Assembly (NCBI GenBank): GCA_003153155.1 | Contig: PLWV01000025.1 | Location: forward strand, 1 to 62,033 | Length of the DNA stretch: 62,033 nt | Origin: Gallionella sp. | Lineage (GTDB): Bacteria; Pseudomonadota; Gammaproteobacteria; Burkholderiales; Gallionellaceae | Direction: 5' to 3' | Shown here: piece by piece, positions 46,430-56,881 of the stretch | Layout of the letters: each line of letters begins with the position of its first letter | Numbering within the stretch: position 1 is the stretch's first letter | Position numbers and translations under genes: made by a program | Notes under the pieces: generated by a model | Seen by the model: the letters and a program-made list of their open reading frames with translations, nothing else | The model's database searches: none | What the model was told of the DNA's origin: nothing

Positions 46430-47467
46430 GTGGATGTCACTTTAGCCATAGATGCGATGGGAGGCGACCACGGCACGACGGTCACCATCCCTGCTGCAAT
46501 TGAGTATCTGCAGCAGTTCCCCAACGACACCATCATTCTGGTGGGTATCCCTGATGCCATTGAAACCGAGTTGCGTGCCCTGAGTGTGCAAACAGGGGTG
46601 CATTTGCGCATTCATCCTGCCAGCGAAGTGGTGGGCATGGATGAACAACCGCAATCCGCATTGCGTGGCAAAAAGGATTCCTCGATGCGCGTCAGCATCA
46701 ATCTGGTCAAAAACGGTGAATCGTTGGCCTGTGTCAGCGCAGGCAATACCGGCGCGCTGATGGCGACGGCACGCTATGTGCTAAAAACCATTCCGGGCAT
46801 AGACCGCCCCGCGATTGCGTCTTATTTGCCGACCAAAAATGGCCAAGTCTGTATGCTTGACTTGGGAGCTAACACTGATTGCAACGCCGAGCACCTGCTA
46901 CAATTCGCCTTGATGGGCTCCACACTGGTTACGGCGTTGGAGCACAAACCCAATCCTAGCGTCGGCCTGTTGAATATCGGCAGCGAAGACATCAAAGGCA
47001 ACGAAGTGGTCAAGCAAGCCGCAGAGTTGCTGCGGGCAAGTGACCTGAATTTCTACGGTAACGTCGAAGGCGCCGATGTTTTCAAAGGTACCACCGACGT
47101 GGTGGTGTGCGATGGCTTCGTCGGCAATGTCGCGCTGAAAACCGCAGAGGGCGTGGCGCAAATGATGGGCGGTTTTTTGCGCGAAGAATTTAGTCGTAAC
47201 GCGCTCACCAAGCTGGCCGCGCTGGTATCGATTCGAGTACTAAAAGCCTTCAAGCACAGACTGGATCATCGCCGCTACAACGGCGCGAGTCTGCTCGGTT
47301 TGAAGGGCATCGTGGTGAAGAGTCACGGTTCGGCGGATGTTTTCGCCTTCCGCTGTGCTATCGAACGTGCCGCCGAAGAAGCGCGCGGCGGCATGTTGCA
47401 GCACATCAGCGAGCACATTGAAAAATGGCATCATTTGAATCAGCAAAAAGTAGCGGAGGTTTCCTGA
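46430..47467 (+). CDS. plsX: phosphate acyltransferase PlsX
   Basis: The start is GTG 46430 behind AAGGATCG. The 345-residue protein has the family start [15 protein letters not shown], then [29 protein letters not shown] and [18 protein letters not shown]. It converts acyl-ACP to acyl-phosphate for phospholipid synthesis at the membrane. Its stop shares one base with the fabH start (TGATG). Confidence 0.97.
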   Translation: MDVTLAIDAMGGDHGTTVTIPAAIEYLQQFPNDTIILVGIPDAIETELRALSVQTGVHLRIHPASEVVGMDEQPQSALRGKKDSSMRVSINLVKNGESLACVSAGNTGALMATARYVLKTIPGIDRPAIASYLPTKNGQVCMLDLGANTDCNAEHLLQFALMGSTLVTALEHKPNPSVGLLNIGSEDIKGNEVVKQAAELLRASDLNFYGNVEGADVFKGTTDVVVCDGFVGNVALKTAEGVAQMMGGFLREEFSRNALTKLAALVSIRVLKAFKHRLDHRRYNGASLLGLKGIVVKSHGSADVFAFRCAIERAAEEARGGMLQHISEHIEKWHHLNQQKVAEVS

Positions 47468-48426
47468 TGTACTCAAAAATCATCGGCACCGGAAGTTATC
47501 TGCCGGCGAAAGTATTGACCAATTTCGATTTGGAAAAGATCGTTGAAACCTCACACGACTGGATCGTGTCGCGCAGCGGCATCCATGAGCGGCATATCGC
47601 GGCAGACAACGAACTGACCAGCGATCTCGCTTTGCAAGCCAGTCTCAGAGCCATTGAAGCAGCGGCTATCAGCGCTGAGGAAATCGACCTGGTGATCGTC
47701 GCGACCACTACTCCAGACCAGGTTTTTCCCAGCACTGCCTGCATCCTGCAAGACAAACTCGGTATTAAGAATCACTGCGCCGCTTTCGACATGCAAGCGG
47801 TGTGCGGCGGCTTCGTCTATGCCATGAACACCGCTGATTTGTACATACGCGGCGGGCAAGCCAAGACGGTGTTGGTGGTCGGCGCAGAAGTGTTGTCGCG
47901 CATCCTGGATTGGAGCGATCGCACCACTTGCGTACTGTTCGGCGACGGGGCAGGTGCGGTAGTGTTGCGGGCTTCTAAGACGCCAGGCATCGTCGCCAGC
48001 AAGCTGCACGCCGATGGCAGCCATCGCGGCATGTTGAAAGCCGACGGCAACATTCGCAACGGCGAGGTGCAAGGTGACCCATTCATCAAGATGGAAGGTA
48101 AGGCTGTTTTTAAGTTTGCAGTCAAGGTATTAAGCGAGGTTGTTGAGGAAGTACTGGAAGAAAGTAACCTGCAAGATTCCGACATCGCTTGGCTGGTTCC
48201 GCATCAAGCCAACATCCGCATCATGGAAGCTACCGCCAAGAAGCTCGGTTTGAGCATGGATAATGTGATTGTCACTGTCGCCACCCACGGCAACACCTCG
48301 GCAGCTTCGATTCCTTTGGCGTTGGATACTGCGGTGCGCGATGGCCGCATCAAGGCGGGGCAGAATATTTTACTGGAGGCCGTGGGTGGCGGGTTTACCT
48401 GGGGTGCCGTTTTAATTCGCTGGTAG
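47467..48426 (+). CDS. fabH: 3-oxoacyl-ACP synthase III
   Basis: ATG 47467 ([19 protein letters not shown]) gives 319 residues; the longer frame overlaps plsX and is not used. The Cys-His-Asn triad is visible: Cys113 in AVCGGF, His in VPHQANIRI and Asn in THGNTSAAS. It condenses acetyl-CoA with malonyl-ACP to start fatty acid synthesis. The end ([13 protein letters not shown]) is typical. Confidence 0.97.
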   Translation: MYSKIIGTGSYLPAKVLTNFDLEKIVETSHDWIVSRSGIHERHIAADNELTSDLALQASLRAIEAAAISAEEIDLVIVATTTPDQVFPSTACILQDKLGIKNHCAAFDMQAVCGGFVYAMNTADLYIRGGQAKTVLVVGAEVLSRILDWSDRTTCVLFGDGAGAVVLRASKTPGIVASKLHADGSHRGMLKADGNIRNGEVQGDPFIKMEGKAVFKFAVKVLSEVVEEVLEESNLQDSDIAWLVPHQANIRIMEATAKKLGLSMDNVIVTVATHGNTSAASIPLALDTAVRDGRIKAGQNILLEAVGGGFTWGAVLIRW

Positions 48427-48436
48427 CTTGAATGCA

Positions 48437-48513
48437 GTTGGTAGACGTAAGTTATTAGTTAAAACAAAAACGGCTACCAACTCACAACTTACGTCTTACG
48501 TCTACTAACTTAC
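48437..48513. repeat. inverted repeat between fabH and fabD
   Basis: GTTGGTAGACGTAAGTTA (from 48437) faces AACTTACGTC...ACGTCTACTAAC in the right half, where TTACGTCT is duplicated. The spacer is T/A-rich. It looks like a small palindromic intergenic repeat; no T run suited to a terminator. Confidence 0.65.
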
Positions 48514-48526
48514 GACTGGTTTTAAC

Positions 48527-49459
48527 ATGACTAAATTCGCTTTCGTATTTCCCGGCCAAGGTTCGCAATCGCGCGGCATGATGAACGGCTACGCCGATTT
48601 CCCCGCAGTGCGCAACACCTTTGCCGAAGCCTCCGATGTGTTGAGACAAGACTTATGGCAACTTGTCGCGGAAGGCAGTGATGCCGATCTGAACACTACC
48701 GTGAACACCCAGCCTATCATGCTGACCGCAGGTGTGGCGGTATATCGCGCCTGGCAAGCGCAGGACGGCGCGGCTCCATTCATCATGGCAGGGCATAGCC
48801 TGGGTGAATATACCGCGCTGGTCGCTGCCGGTGCGTTGCGTTTTGCCGATGCGTTGCCGCTGGTGCGCTACCGTGCGCAATGTATGCAGCAGGCCGTGCC
48901 GGAAGGCGTGGGCGGCATCGCCGCGATACTCGGTCTGGATGACGATGCGGTGCGTGCCGTGTGTATCGAGGGTGCGCAAGGCGAAGTGCTGGAAGCGGTG
49001 AATTACAACTCACCCGGCCAAGTGGTGATCGCCGGGAATCGCGCCGCAGTCGAGCGCGGCATGGAACTGGCCAAGGCCAAGGGCGCAAAGCGCGCGATCA
49101 TGCTGCCGATGAGTGTGCCGTCGCATTGCAGTTTGTTGAAGGGTGCGGCGCAACAATTGCGCGACTATTTGGGCAATGTCACCGTGCAAGCTCCGACCAT
49201 TCCGGTGCTGCATAATGCCGATGTGAAAAGTTATTCAGATGGTGCAGCGATCAAGGACGCACTGGTGCGCCAGTTGTATTCGCCGGTGCGTTGGGTGGAA
49301 ACCGTGCTGGAATTTGGCAAGCAGGGCATCACCCACAATGTGGAATGCGCACCGGGCAAAGTGCTGGCGGGGCTGAACAAACGCATCGCCACCAACCAAC
49401 AAGCCTTAGCCATCAACGACGGCGCAGCACTGACGCTGGCTTTAACCATACTAGCGTAA
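48527..49459 (+). CDS. fabD: malonyl-CoA--ACP transacylase
   Basis: The 310-residue enzyme has the oxyanion motif PGQGSQ, the nucleophile GHSLGE with Ser91, and the conserved SVPSHCSLL histidine. It loads malonyl groups on ACP. The coding end is 14 bases before fabG. Confidence 0.97.
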   Translation: MTKFAFVFPGQGSQSRGMMNGYADFPAVRNTFAEASDVLRQDLWQLVAEGSDADLNTTVNTQPIMLTAGVAVYRAWQAQDGAAPFIMAGHSLGEYTALVAAGALRFADALPLVRYRAQCMQQAVPEGVGGIAAILGLDDDAVRAVCIEGAQGEVLEAVNYNSPGQVVIAGNRAAVERGMELAKAKGAKRAIMLPMSVPSHCSLLKGAAQQLRDYLGNVTVQAPTIPVLHNADVKSYSDGAAIKDALVRQLYSPVRWVETVLEFGKQGITHNVECAPGKVLAGLNKRIATNQQALAINDGAALTLALTILA

Positions 49460-49473
49460 GGAGACCCCCCCAC

Positions 49474-50217
49474 ATGACACTACAAGGACAGATCGCATTA
49501 GTCACCGGAGCCAGTCGCGGCATCGGCCAAGCTATTGCGCTGGAACTGGGCAAGCAGGGTGCGACCGTGATCGGCACGGCCACCAGCGACTCAGGCGCGC
49601 AAGCGATCAGCGCGTACCTGGATGCTGCGGGCATCAAGGGTGCAGGTATGGCGTTGAACGTCAACGACGCGGCACAAACCGTGCAAGTGCTGGCCGAACT
49701 GCGCAAGCAATTCGGTGAAATCTCGATACTGGTGAACAACGCCGGCATCACCCGCGACAATTTGCTGGCACGCATGACCGACGAAGAGTGGGACGACGTA
49801 CTGGCGACCAATCTCAAATCGGTGTTCCGTCTCAGCCGCGCCGTACTGCGCGCCATGATGAAGGCCAGAGGCGGGCGCATCATCAGTATCTCCTCGGTGA
49901 TTGGCAGTATGGGCAACGCCGGACAGGCCAACTACGCCGCTTCCAAGGCGGGCATGATCGGCTTCACCAAGTCCCTCGCCCAGGAAATCGGCAGCCGCAA
50001 CATCACCGTGAACTGCGTCGCCCCCGGATTTATCGATACCGACATGACTCATGCGTTGGGCGAAGAACAACGCGCCAAACTAGCCGAACACGTTCCGCTG
50101 AAACGACTCGGCCAACCAGCCGACATCGCCGCCGCCGTGGCCTTTCTGGCTGGTTCAGGAGCGGCTTACATCACGGGTGTTACCTTGCATGTGAATGGCG
50201 GGATGTATATGGAATAG
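49474..50217 (+). CDS. fabG: 3-oxoacyl-ACP reductase
   Basis: ATG 49474 follows TAAGGAGA and gives 247 residues; the open frame upstream overlaps fabD. The SDR features are TGASRGIG (NADPH), NNAG, and the Ser-Tyr-Lys triad in ISSVIGSMGNAGQANYAASKAG. It reduces 3-oxoacyl-ACP in each elongation cycle. acpP would normally follow directly, but here about 1.7 kb with three other genes intervene. Confidence 0.97.
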   Translation: MTLQGQIALVTGASRGIGQAIALELGKQGATVIGTATSDSGAQAISAYLDAAGIKGAGMALNVNDAAQTVQVLAELRKQFGEISILVNNAGITRDNLLARMTDEEWDDVLATNLKSVFRLSRAVLRAMMKARGGRIISISSVIGSMGNAGQANYAASKAGMIGFTKSLAQEIGSRNITVNCVAPGFIDTDMTHALGEEQRAKLAEHVPLKRLGQPADIAAAVAFLAGSGAAYITGVTLHVNGGMYME

Positions 50218-50392
50218 GGCGGTTGCTGTAACCTGGGGATGATGGCGAACGAAATGTTTTGGTGTGATAATTCGCCGCATACACCTTGATGCTTTGCATT
50301 TGATCCATGGACTCTGAGTGAGAGAACTTGGCCGAGCGGAAAAACCTGGTTTGTAATGCCAATTTTTCTATACGGTATTTTTTGGGGAAGTT

Positions 50393-50608
50393 ATGCTGAA
50401 ATTTGATTTCTCCGTGAAGACACGGGATGGACAAAAAGTCGAGAGCGTATTGATTCATGGCAAGGATTTGCCGGATGCGGAACGTAAACTGCGCCAGATG
50501 TATCATCATTGCGAAGTGACGCACTGCAAGACAATCGACTCCGACAAGGTACTTTGTCAGTCGGCGGATATTGAAGAAGTGTTGTCACTGATTACCAAAC
50601 ATAACTGA
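50393..50608 (+). CDS. small hypothetical protein, 71 aa
   Basis: ATG 50393 follows TTGGGGAAGTT. The 71-residue product begins MLKFDFSVKTRDGQKVESVLIHGKDLPDAERKLRQM, a compact alpha/beta pattern, with two cysteines near the middle and one later. I recognise no named family. It sits between fabG and a minus-strand ParA gene. Confidence 0.75.
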   Translation: MLKFDFSVKTRDGQKVESVLIHGKDLPDAERKLRQMYHHCEVTHCKTIDSDKVLCQSADIEEVLSLITKHN

Positions 50609-50664
50609 GAATTTAGCGGCGCTAAGCGCTGTCATCTTTCCTGAGCTCCCCGGACCTCCGAGTG

Positions 50665-51432
50665 TTATTCGATAAAACCGTCAGCCATTAATTCATCCAG
50701 CAGTGCATCATAGTCATGCGCCCCACAACTGCCGGGAGCGTGCTCGAAGATCGTCTTGTGCAATGCCGGACTTTCCGCCAGACTGACATTTTCCGAGATG
50801 ACTGTCCGGCAAACATCCGCACCGAATTCCGTTTGCGCCATATTCAAAATGATTTTTGCCATACTCCGTCGTGAGTCAAAACGGGTGAGCAGATAACGGC
50901 GATTAACTCGGCGCTTTAGTACCTGCTCGAGCGCCTTAAGGGTTTTTACGATCTGGAAGGCACCATTAATTGACAGGTAATCGGCCGAAATCGGAACGAT
51001 GACAGCATCGCAGGCAAATATCGCATTTAGGGAAAGGACGCCAACCAACGGGCTACAGTCAATTATCCAAGGTGTATTTCCAGACCTCGATTTTTCCGCC
51101 TGCAAACTTGTGTTCAACTTGTTAATTGCGTTGTAACCCTTGCCGTGCAGCGCGTCCACCTTGGATAGTTCGACGTGTGAAGGAATGACATTGATTCCGC
51201 CTGGCGACTCGCGTATCAGTTCGCGCAGCGGGCGATTGCGCTGAAACAGGCTGTAAATGCTGTCATCGGCAGAACGCGCGGTAATGCCGGTAATGGAACT
51301 GAATTGCGCCTGAGGGTCAAGGTCGATGCCAACGGGCTGGCGGCCACGACGCGCCAGCGCGGCGGCCAGATTAAGAACCGTGGTGGTTTTTCCAACCCCG
51401 CCTTTCTGGTTAAATACAGCGACTATAGTCAT
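50665..51432 (-). CDS. ParA-family ATPase
   Basis: The 255-residue protein has the deviant Walker A FNQKGGVGKTTT near the N-terminus, a Walker A' GIDLDPQAQFS and Walker B IIDCSPLVGVLS. ParA/Soj/MinD-like ATPases position DNA or protein cargo on the nucleoid. No ParB partner or centromere-like repeat is nearby, so it is an orphan. It is antisense to, and interrupts, the fab cluster between fabG and acpP. Confidence 0.92.
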   Translation of the reverse strand: MTIVAVFNQKGGVGKTTTVLNLAAALARRGRQPVGIDLDPQAQFSSITGITARSADDSIYSLFQRNRPLRELIRESPGGINVIPSHVELSKVDALHGKGYNAINKLNTSLQAEKSRSGNTPWIIDCSPLVGVLSLNAIFACDAVIVPISADYLSINGAFQIVKTLKALEQVLKRRVNRRYLLTRFDSRRSMAKIILNMAQTEFGADVCRTVISENVSLAESPALHKTIFEHAPGSCGAHDYDALLDELMADGFIE

Positions 51433-51587
51433 AGTTCAGTGAGAGCAGGACTTGATTTTCACATGGCAATTCGAATCATTCTAGCAGACTGATCAGGCTA
51501 TCCCGCCCTACGGATTTAAAAACAAAGCAAAGCTACCTGCTATCATAGTCCGCCTCAACCGAAAATTACATTGAAATAGGATTGCAA

Positions 51588-51743
51588 ATGGCCAAAACAA
51601 ATTACACGTTTGAAAAACGTCAGAAAGAGATTGCCAAGAAACAGAAGAAAGAGGAGAAGCGGCAGCGGAAAATCGCACCACAGGGCGAGCGGCCCCAGAA
51701 TGACCAACCCCAGCCGCCCGCTGATGAGGTGTCCAGCGCCTGA
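51588..51743 (+). CDS. small lysine-rich hypothetical protein, 51 aa
   Basis: ATG 51588 follows ATAGGATTGCAA. The product MAKTNYTFEKRQKEIAKKQK... is a highly basic helix with a Pro/Gln-rich acidic tail. Similar short basic proteins are widespread in betaproteobacteria; the function is unknown, possibly nucleic-acid or ribosome associated. It is separated from acpP by the acpP promoter. Confidence 0.8.
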   Translation: MAKTNYTFEKRQKEIAKKQKKEEKRQRKIAPQGERPQNDQPQPPADEVSSA

Positions 51744-51829
51744 TTCCTATAATCCGCCATCTTCAGCGAGAATAGGAAAATCCGGCTAGATACCCGTTTG
51801 ATAACTCAACGGCATCGAATACAAATTGT

Positions 51830-51857
51830 TTGGATTTTTTTGCAAATTTGATACAAT
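51830..51857 (+). promoter_or_regulatory. promoter of acpP
   Basis: TTGGAT (51830-51835) and TACAAT (51852-51857) with a 16-base T-rich spacer, 40 bases before the acpP start. Confidence 0.7.
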
Positions 51858-51899
51858 GCCGCTGCTTTTTTGAACTTTAATCAGGGTAGGAGAATAATG

Positions 51900-52133
51900 A
51901 TGTCTATTGAACAACGTGTTAAAAAGATCGTTGCTGAGCAACTGGGTGTAAACGAATCTGAAGTAAAAAACGAATCTTCTTTTGTCAACGACTTGGGGGC
52001 GGACTCGCTGGACACCGTTGAACTGGTAATGGCTTTGGAAGAAGAGTTCGAATGTGACATCCCGGACGAAGATGCAGAAAAAATCACCAGCGTACAACAA
52101 GCCATAGACTACGTCCTGGCACATCAAAAGTAA
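51900..52133 (+). CDS. acpP: acyl carrier protein
   Basis: The start is ATG 51900, seven bases after AGGAG, giving 77 residues; an adjacent ATG at 51897 is too close to that site. The acidic four-helix protein carries the phosphopantetheine attachment motif [10 protein letters not shown] with Ser36. It shuttles acyl chains through the Fab enzymes. fabF follows. Confidence 0.98.
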   Translation: MSIEQRVKKIVAEQLGVNESEVKNESSFVNDLGADSLDTVELVMALEEEFECDIPDEDAEKITSVQQAIDYVLAHQK

Positions 52134-52200
52134 TCCACTTCTTTATTCCATTTGCCAATCTTTTTCTGCTTGTCCATCCTTTCTGTTTGGCGGAGCCAAT

Positions 52201-53433
52201 TTGTCTAAACGTAGAGTCGTCATTACCGGACTAGGCATCATCTCCCCGGTCGGGATAGGGATACCCACGACTTGGCAGAATATCGTCGCGGGGAAGTCTG
52301 GCATCACCAATATCACTCATTTTGATGCCAGTGCGATGGCAGCTCAGATTGCCGGCGAAGTGAAAGATTTTGATGCCACGCAGTACCTTTCCGCCAAGGA
52401 TGCGCGCCGCATGGACAGATTTATCCATTTCGGTCTGGTGGCCGGCATAGAGGCGTTCAAGGATTCCGGGCTGGAAGTCTCCGAGCAAAATGCCGAGCGT
52501 ATCGGCGTGAACATCGGTTCGGGCATCGGTGGTTTGCCGATGATCGAGGACACGCATAACGATTACCTCGCCGCAGGGCCGCGCAAAATATCGCCGTTCT
52601 TCATTCCGGGCACGATCATCAACATGATTTCCGGCAATCTCTCCGTGATGTACGGGTTGAAAGGCCCAAATCTGGCGATGGTCTCTGCTTGCACCACCGG
52701 TACGCATTGCATCGGCGAATCGGCGCGCATCATCGAATATGGCGATGCGGATGTGATGATTGCGGGCGGTTCTGAGGCGACCGTGTGTGCGCTGGCGGTG
52801 GGTGGTTTTTCTTCCGCGCGTGCGCTCAGCACTCGCAACGATGATCCGGCCACAGCCAGTCGCCCTTGGGACAAGGATAGGGATGGTTTCGTGATCGGCG
52901 AAGGCGCGGGTGTGCTGGTGCTGGAAGAATACGAACACGCCAAGGCGCGCGGAGCCAGGATTTACGCGGAACTGGCCGGTTATGGCATGAGCGGCGACGC
53001 CTACCATATTACTTCGCCGAATAGCGATGGCCCGAAACGCAGCATGTTGAACGCGCTACGCAATGCCGGGCTGAATCCGCAAGATGTGCAGTACGTTAAC
53101 GCGCACGGTACCTCGACTCCGCTGGGCGACAAAAACGAAACTGAAGCGATCAAGCTGGCGTTTGGTGATCATGCCAAGAGGCTGGTAGTGAATTCAACCA
53201 AGTCGATGACTGGCCATCTGTTGGGCGGTGCGGGCGGAATAGAGTCAGTATTCTGCGCGTTGGCGGTACACAATCAAATTTCGCCGCCGACCATCAACAT
53301 CTTCGAGCAGGATCCGGAATGTGATTTAGACTACTGCGCGAATGTTGCACGTGACATGAAGATCAATGTCGCGATGAACAATAATTTCGGCTTTGGTGGA
53401 ACCAACGGCACGCTGGTGTTCCGCAAGCTCTAA
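52201..53433 (+). CDS. fabF: 3-oxoacyl-ACP synthase II
   Basis: The start is TTG 52201 behind GGCGGAG, giving 410 residues (LSKRRVVITGLGIISPVGIG). The catalytic Cys164 lies in SACTTGTHCIGE; the two His are in VNAHGTSTPLGD and NSTKSMTGHLLGGAGG. It elongates acyl chains with malonyl-ACP. The gene ends 17 bases before pabC. Confidence 0.97.
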   Translation: MSKRRVVITGLGIISPVGIGIPTTWQNIVAGKSGITNITHFDASAMAAQIAGEVKDFDATQYLSAKDARRMDRFIHFGLVAGIEAFKDSGLEVSEQNAERIGVNIGSGIGGLPMIEDTHNDYLAAGPRKISPFFIPGTIINMISGNLSVMYGLKGPNLAMVSACTTGTHCIGESARIIEYGDADVMIAGGSEATVCALAVGGFSSARALSTRNDDPATASRPWDKDRDGFVIGEGAGVLVLEEYEHAKARGARIYAELAGYGMSGDAYHITSPNSDGPKRSMLNALRNAGLNPQDVQYVNAHGTSTPLGDKNETEAIKLAFGDHAKRLVVNSTKSMTGHLLGGAGGIESVFCALAVHNQISPPTINIFEQDPECDLDYCANVARDMKINVAMNNNFGFGGTNGTLVFRKL

Positions 53434-53449
53434 GCGCTTTTTCGCTACA

Positions 53450-54277
53450 ATGCTGGTCAATGGCAAGCCTGGCAATTTGATCAGCATACGTGATCGCGGC
53501 CTGCTCTACGGCGATGGGGTGTTCCGCACCCTGCGCGCCACCCAGGGCAAAGCGCAGCATTGGCTGCTGCACTATCAAAAACTTCGACACGACTGCACCG
53601 CGCTGGGCATTGCTTGTCCGGATGTTGGCTTGCTTTCCGCTGAATTAAACGACTTGCTCGCGCGGCACCCCAACGGTGTGGTGAAGTTGATCGTCACACG
53701 CGGGGAGGGAATGCGCGGCTATGCACCGCCAGACTGCGCTGAAACCACGCATCTCTGGGATATTTCCCCCTTACCTGACTATCCGGCCGATTGGGCAATA
53801 CACGGAATCAAGGCGCGACTATGCCAACTACGCTTAAGTCAGCAGCCTCGCTTGGCAGGGATCAAGCATCTCAACCGGCTGGAAAACGTGCTGGCGGCTG
53901 CCGAGTGGAACGATGCCCAGCTGCCTGATTCAGGGATTGCCGAAGGCTTGCTGCTGGATATCGATGGCAACGCCATCGAAGGCACACGCAGTAATTTATT
54001 TTTAGTGTCTCAGGGCGAATTGATTACGCCGGATTTGTCGCGTAGCGGCGTGGCGGGAGTGCAGCGTGATCGCGTGATTACTTGGTCGACACAGCACAAC
54101 ATGCCACTACAAATTCGCGATGTCGGACTGGATGAGGTGTTGCATGCCGATGAGTTGTTCGTGGTGAACAGCATCATTGGCTTGTGGCCGGTACGCGAAC
54201 TGGAGCAACGTCGCTGGATCGGTTTTCCTGTTGCTATGCAGATCCGGCAAGCCTGGGCAGAGGAGCCAGCAAGTTGA
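53450..54277 (+). CDS. pabC: aminodeoxychorismate lyase
   Basis: ATG 53450 (MLVNGKPGNLISIRDRGLLYGDGVF) gives 275 residues; the frame extends back into fabF. This PLP-dependent fold type IV enzyme has the lysine in AGIKHLNRLENVLA and the EGTRSNLF motif. It releases pyruvate from 4-amino-4-deoxychorismate to make 4-aminobenzoate for folate. It shares one base with mltG (TGATG). Confidence 0.95.
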   Translation: MLVNGKPGNLISIRDRGLLYGDGVFRTLRATQGKAQHWLLHYQKLRHDCTALGIACPDVGLLSAELNDLLARHPNGVVKLIVTRGEGMRGYAPPDCAETTHLWDISPLPDYPADWAIHGIKARLCQLRLSQQPRLAGIKHLNRLENVLAAAEWNDAQLPDSGIAEGLLLDIDGNAIEGTRSNLFLVSQGELITPDLSRSGVAGVQRDRVITWSTQHNMPLQIRDVGLDEVLHADELFVVNSIIGLWPVRELEQRRWIGFPVAMQIRQAWAEEPAS

Positions 54278-55254
54278 TGAAAAGACCTTTGGTTTTATTC
54301 CTGCTGATGTTGCTGCTGACTGTAGCGAGTATCGGCTATTACGCCTATAGCCCATTGACCCTGCCTAATACGCCGTTTGTATTCGACTTGAAACAGGGCA
54401 GCAGCTTGAAGAGCACGGCGCGGGAATTGCAGCAAGCCGGACTACTGGAACAAGACTGGCTATTCGTCTGGCTGGGGCGGGTGCTGGGTAAAGCGGCGCA
54501 ACTCAAGGCGGGTAATTACGTGCTGGAGCATCCGGTGTCGTCGCTGGAGCTTTTGGAAATCATCAGCAAAGGCGAAGTCAGTCAGAGCCAGACGAGTGTG
54601 ATTGAAGGCTGGACATTTAAACAATTGCGCGACGCGTTGGATACCAACCCTGATATCAACCACGACACGGCGAACCTAACCGACAGAGAAATTTTACAGC
54701 GTATCGGTGCGACGGAAAATCATCCCGAAGGTTTGTTCTTCCCGGACACCTACTACTTCGCTGCGGGTAGCAGCGATCTGCGGATATTCAAGCGCGCCTA
54801 TCAAACCATGCAAAAACGCTTGCAGGAAGCATGGCTCGCCCGTGCGCCCGGCTTGCCGATGCAAAGCCAATATCAGGCCTTGATTCTGGCCTCCATCGTC
54901 GAGAAAGAAACCGGCACCGCCAGCGACCGCGCCATGATTGCCGGGGTGTTTGTGAATCGGCTGCGCAAGGGCATGTTGCTGCAAACCGATCCCACTGTGA
55001 TTTACGGCTTGGGCGACAAGTTCGATGGCAACCTGCGCAAGCGCGACTTGCTCACCGACACCGCTTACAATACTTATACGCGCGCCGGATTGACGCCTAC
55101 ACCGATCGCCTTGCCGGGCTTGGCCGCTTTGCAGGCGGCTTTGCATCCGGCGCAGACTGACGCGCTATACTTCGTATCGCGCGGTGACGGCAGTTCGCAA
55201 TTTTCCAGCACTTTGACGGCGCACAACCGTGCCGTTGACCGATATCAAAAATAA
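54277..55254 (+). CDS. mltG: endolytic transglycosylase MltG
   Basis: The start is ATG 54277, giving 325 residues with one N-terminal membrane helix ([22 protein letters not shown]). The YceG/MltG domain contains ASIVEKETG with the catalytic Glu and the [11 protein letters not shown] segment. It cleaves nascent peptidoglycan in the periplasm, acting as a terminase. Confidence 0.96.
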   Translation: MKRPLVLFLLMLLLTVASIGYYAYSPLTLPNTPFVFDLKQGSSLKSTARELQQAGLLEQDWLFVWLGRVLGKAAQLKAGNYVLEHPVSSLELLEIISKGEVSQSQTSVIEGWTFKQLRDALDTNPDINHDTANLTDREILQRIGATENHPEGLFFPDTYYFAAGSSDLRIFKRAYQTMQKRLQEAWLARAPGLPMQSQYQALILASIVEKETGTASDRAMIAGVFVNRLRKGMLLQTDPTVIYGLGDKFDGNLRKRDLLTDTAYNTYTRAGLTPTPIALPGLAALQAALHPAQTDALYFVSRGDGSSQFSSTLTAHNRAVDRYQK

Positions 55255-55261
55255 GGCTCAG

Positions 55262-55864
55262 ATGGGCAAATTTATTACCTTTGAAGGTGTCGATGGTGCC
55301 GGCAAGAGTACCCATCTGGCGTGGTTTGCCGATGCGATGCGGCAGCGCGGTCTCGATGTGGTGATCACGCGCGAACCGGGCGGCACGCCGCTCGGCGAGC
55401 AATTGCGTAAAATATTATTGAACCAACCGATGAGCAGCGGCACCGAGGCACTGTTGATGTTTGCGGCACGCCTGGAGCATATCGAACAAGTCATCAAGCC
55501 GGCGTTGCGCGCTGGCAAGTGGGTGATTTCGGACCGTTTCAGCGATGCCAGCTTCGCCTATCAGGGCGGTGGCAGAGGGCTGGACTGGGATAAGTTAAAT
55601 CAGCTTGAGCAATGGGTGCATCCCGATTTACAGCCTGATCTGACACTTTTTTTCGACGTACCGGTCGAAGTCGCGCGGCAACGCTTGGCGAATAATGTTT
55701 CGCTGGATCGCTTCGAGCAGGAGCAGGCCGATTTCTTCGAGCGCGTGCGGGCCGGATACCACAAGCGCGTTCAGCAAAACCCGCAGAGATATGTTGTTAT
55801 CGATGCGGCGCAGTCTCTGGATATAGTTAAACATAAACTTGAAGAAATTATCTTAACAATTTGA
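55262..55864 (+). CDS. tmk: thymidylate kinase
   Basis: ATG 55262 ([18 protein letters not shown]) follows ATAAGGCTCAG; 200 residues. It has P-loop GVDGAGKST, the DR(Y/F) motif [17 protein letters not shown] with its lid region, and phosphorylates dTMP. It lies one base before holB, the usual tmk-holB pair. Confidence 0.97.
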   Translation: MGKFITFEGVDGAGKSTHLAWFADAMRQRGLDVVITREPGGTPLGEQLRKILLNQPMSSGTEALLMFAARLEHIEQVIKPALRAGKWVISDRFSDASFAYQGGGRGLDWDKLNQLEQWVHPDLQPDLTLFFDVPVEVARQRLANNVSLDRFEQEQADFFERVRAGYHKRVQQNPQRYVVIDAAQSLDIVKHKLEEIILTI

Positions 55865-55865
55865 T

Positions 55866-56879
55866 ATGAAAGATATTTATCCTTGGCAAAAAAATGACTG
55901 GGCGCGTTTGCAGGAATTGAGCAAACGTCCGGCGCATGCCCTGTTATTCAAAGGAACCAAGGGTATCGGCAAGCTTGATCTGGCGATGAATTTTGCACAG
56001 TCCTTGCTGTGCGAGCATCCGCAGGACAGTGATTTTTTCTGCGGGAAATGCCCATCATGTCACTGGTTTGATCAGGGCTCGCACCCTGACTTTCGTTTAT
56101 TGCAACCGGAAACGTTGAGTCAGGAAGGTGAAGAAGGCGAGGATTTTAAGTCCATATCCGGCAAGAAACCCAGCAAACAGATTTCTGTCGATCAGGTGCG
56201 TGACCTGGCTGACTTTATTGGCATGTCTGCGCATCAAGGCGGCAGGCGCGTAATTGTCATTCATCCTGCCGAAGCAATGAACACCAATGCCGCGAATGCC
56301 CTGTTGAAAAACCTCGAAGAGCCGCCGCAGGGGCTGTTGTTCATCCTGGTGTCGCACAAGCCGCAGCAATTGTTGCCGACCATTCTGAGCCGTTGTTTGT
56401 CCTTCGCGCTACCGGCTCCCGATGCGGCGAGTGCCACGCGCTGGTTGACAGAGCAGGGCGTAAAAAATCCCGCCGAAGCCCTCGCAACTTCAGGTTTTTC
56501 GCCATTACAAGCCGTGCAACTGGATGAGCAACTGGGCAGCGAAGAACGCGATAAATTGCTGCGCGCCGTGCGCCAACCCGCCGAGCTGGATGTGTTTGCG
56601 CTGGCCGAAGCGTTGCAAAAAACCGAGCAGGTACTGGTCGTGCAATGGCTGCAACAATGGTGTTACGACCTGAGCTCAATGAAGCAGGCGGGTAAACTGC
56701 GCTATCATCCCGGCGATGAAACTGTCATCAGAAAACTGGTTGAATCTATCACTCCATTAAACCTGGCACGTCTGCAAAAGCATTTGCAAACAGCGAAACG
56801 CGAGGCGCAACACACCCTCAATCCCAAGTTATTTTTCGAATCTTTATTGCTTGCGTATCGCCAACTCATGCTCGAATAA
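55866..56879 (+). CDS. holB: DNA polymerase III subunit delta prime
   Basis: The 337-residue clamp-loader subunit has LLFKGTKGIGKLDLAMNFAQSLLC (a degenerate P-loop), the zinc-binding cysteines CGKCPSCHWF, and the SRC motif LSRCLSFALP. It is the stator of the clamp loader. The tmk-holB-tatD order is conserved; no pilZ gene lies between holB and tatD here. Confidence 0.96.
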   Translation: MKDIYPWQKNDWARLQELSKRPAHALLFKGTKGIGKLDLAMNFAQSLLCEHPQDSDFFCGKCPSCHWFDQGSHPDFRLLQPETLSQEGEEGEDFKSISGKKPSKQISVDQVRDLADFIGMSAHQGGRRVIVIHPAEAMNTNAANALLKNLEEPPQGLLFILVSHKPQQLLPTILSRCLSFALPAPDAASATRWLTEQGVKNPAEALATSGFSPLQAVQLDEQLGSEERDKLLRAVRQPAELDVFALAEALQKTEQVLVVQWLQQWCYDLSSMKQAGKLRYHPGDETVIRKLVESITPLNLARLQKHLQTAKREAQHTLNPKLFFESLLLAYRQLMLE

Positions 56880-56881
56880 CC

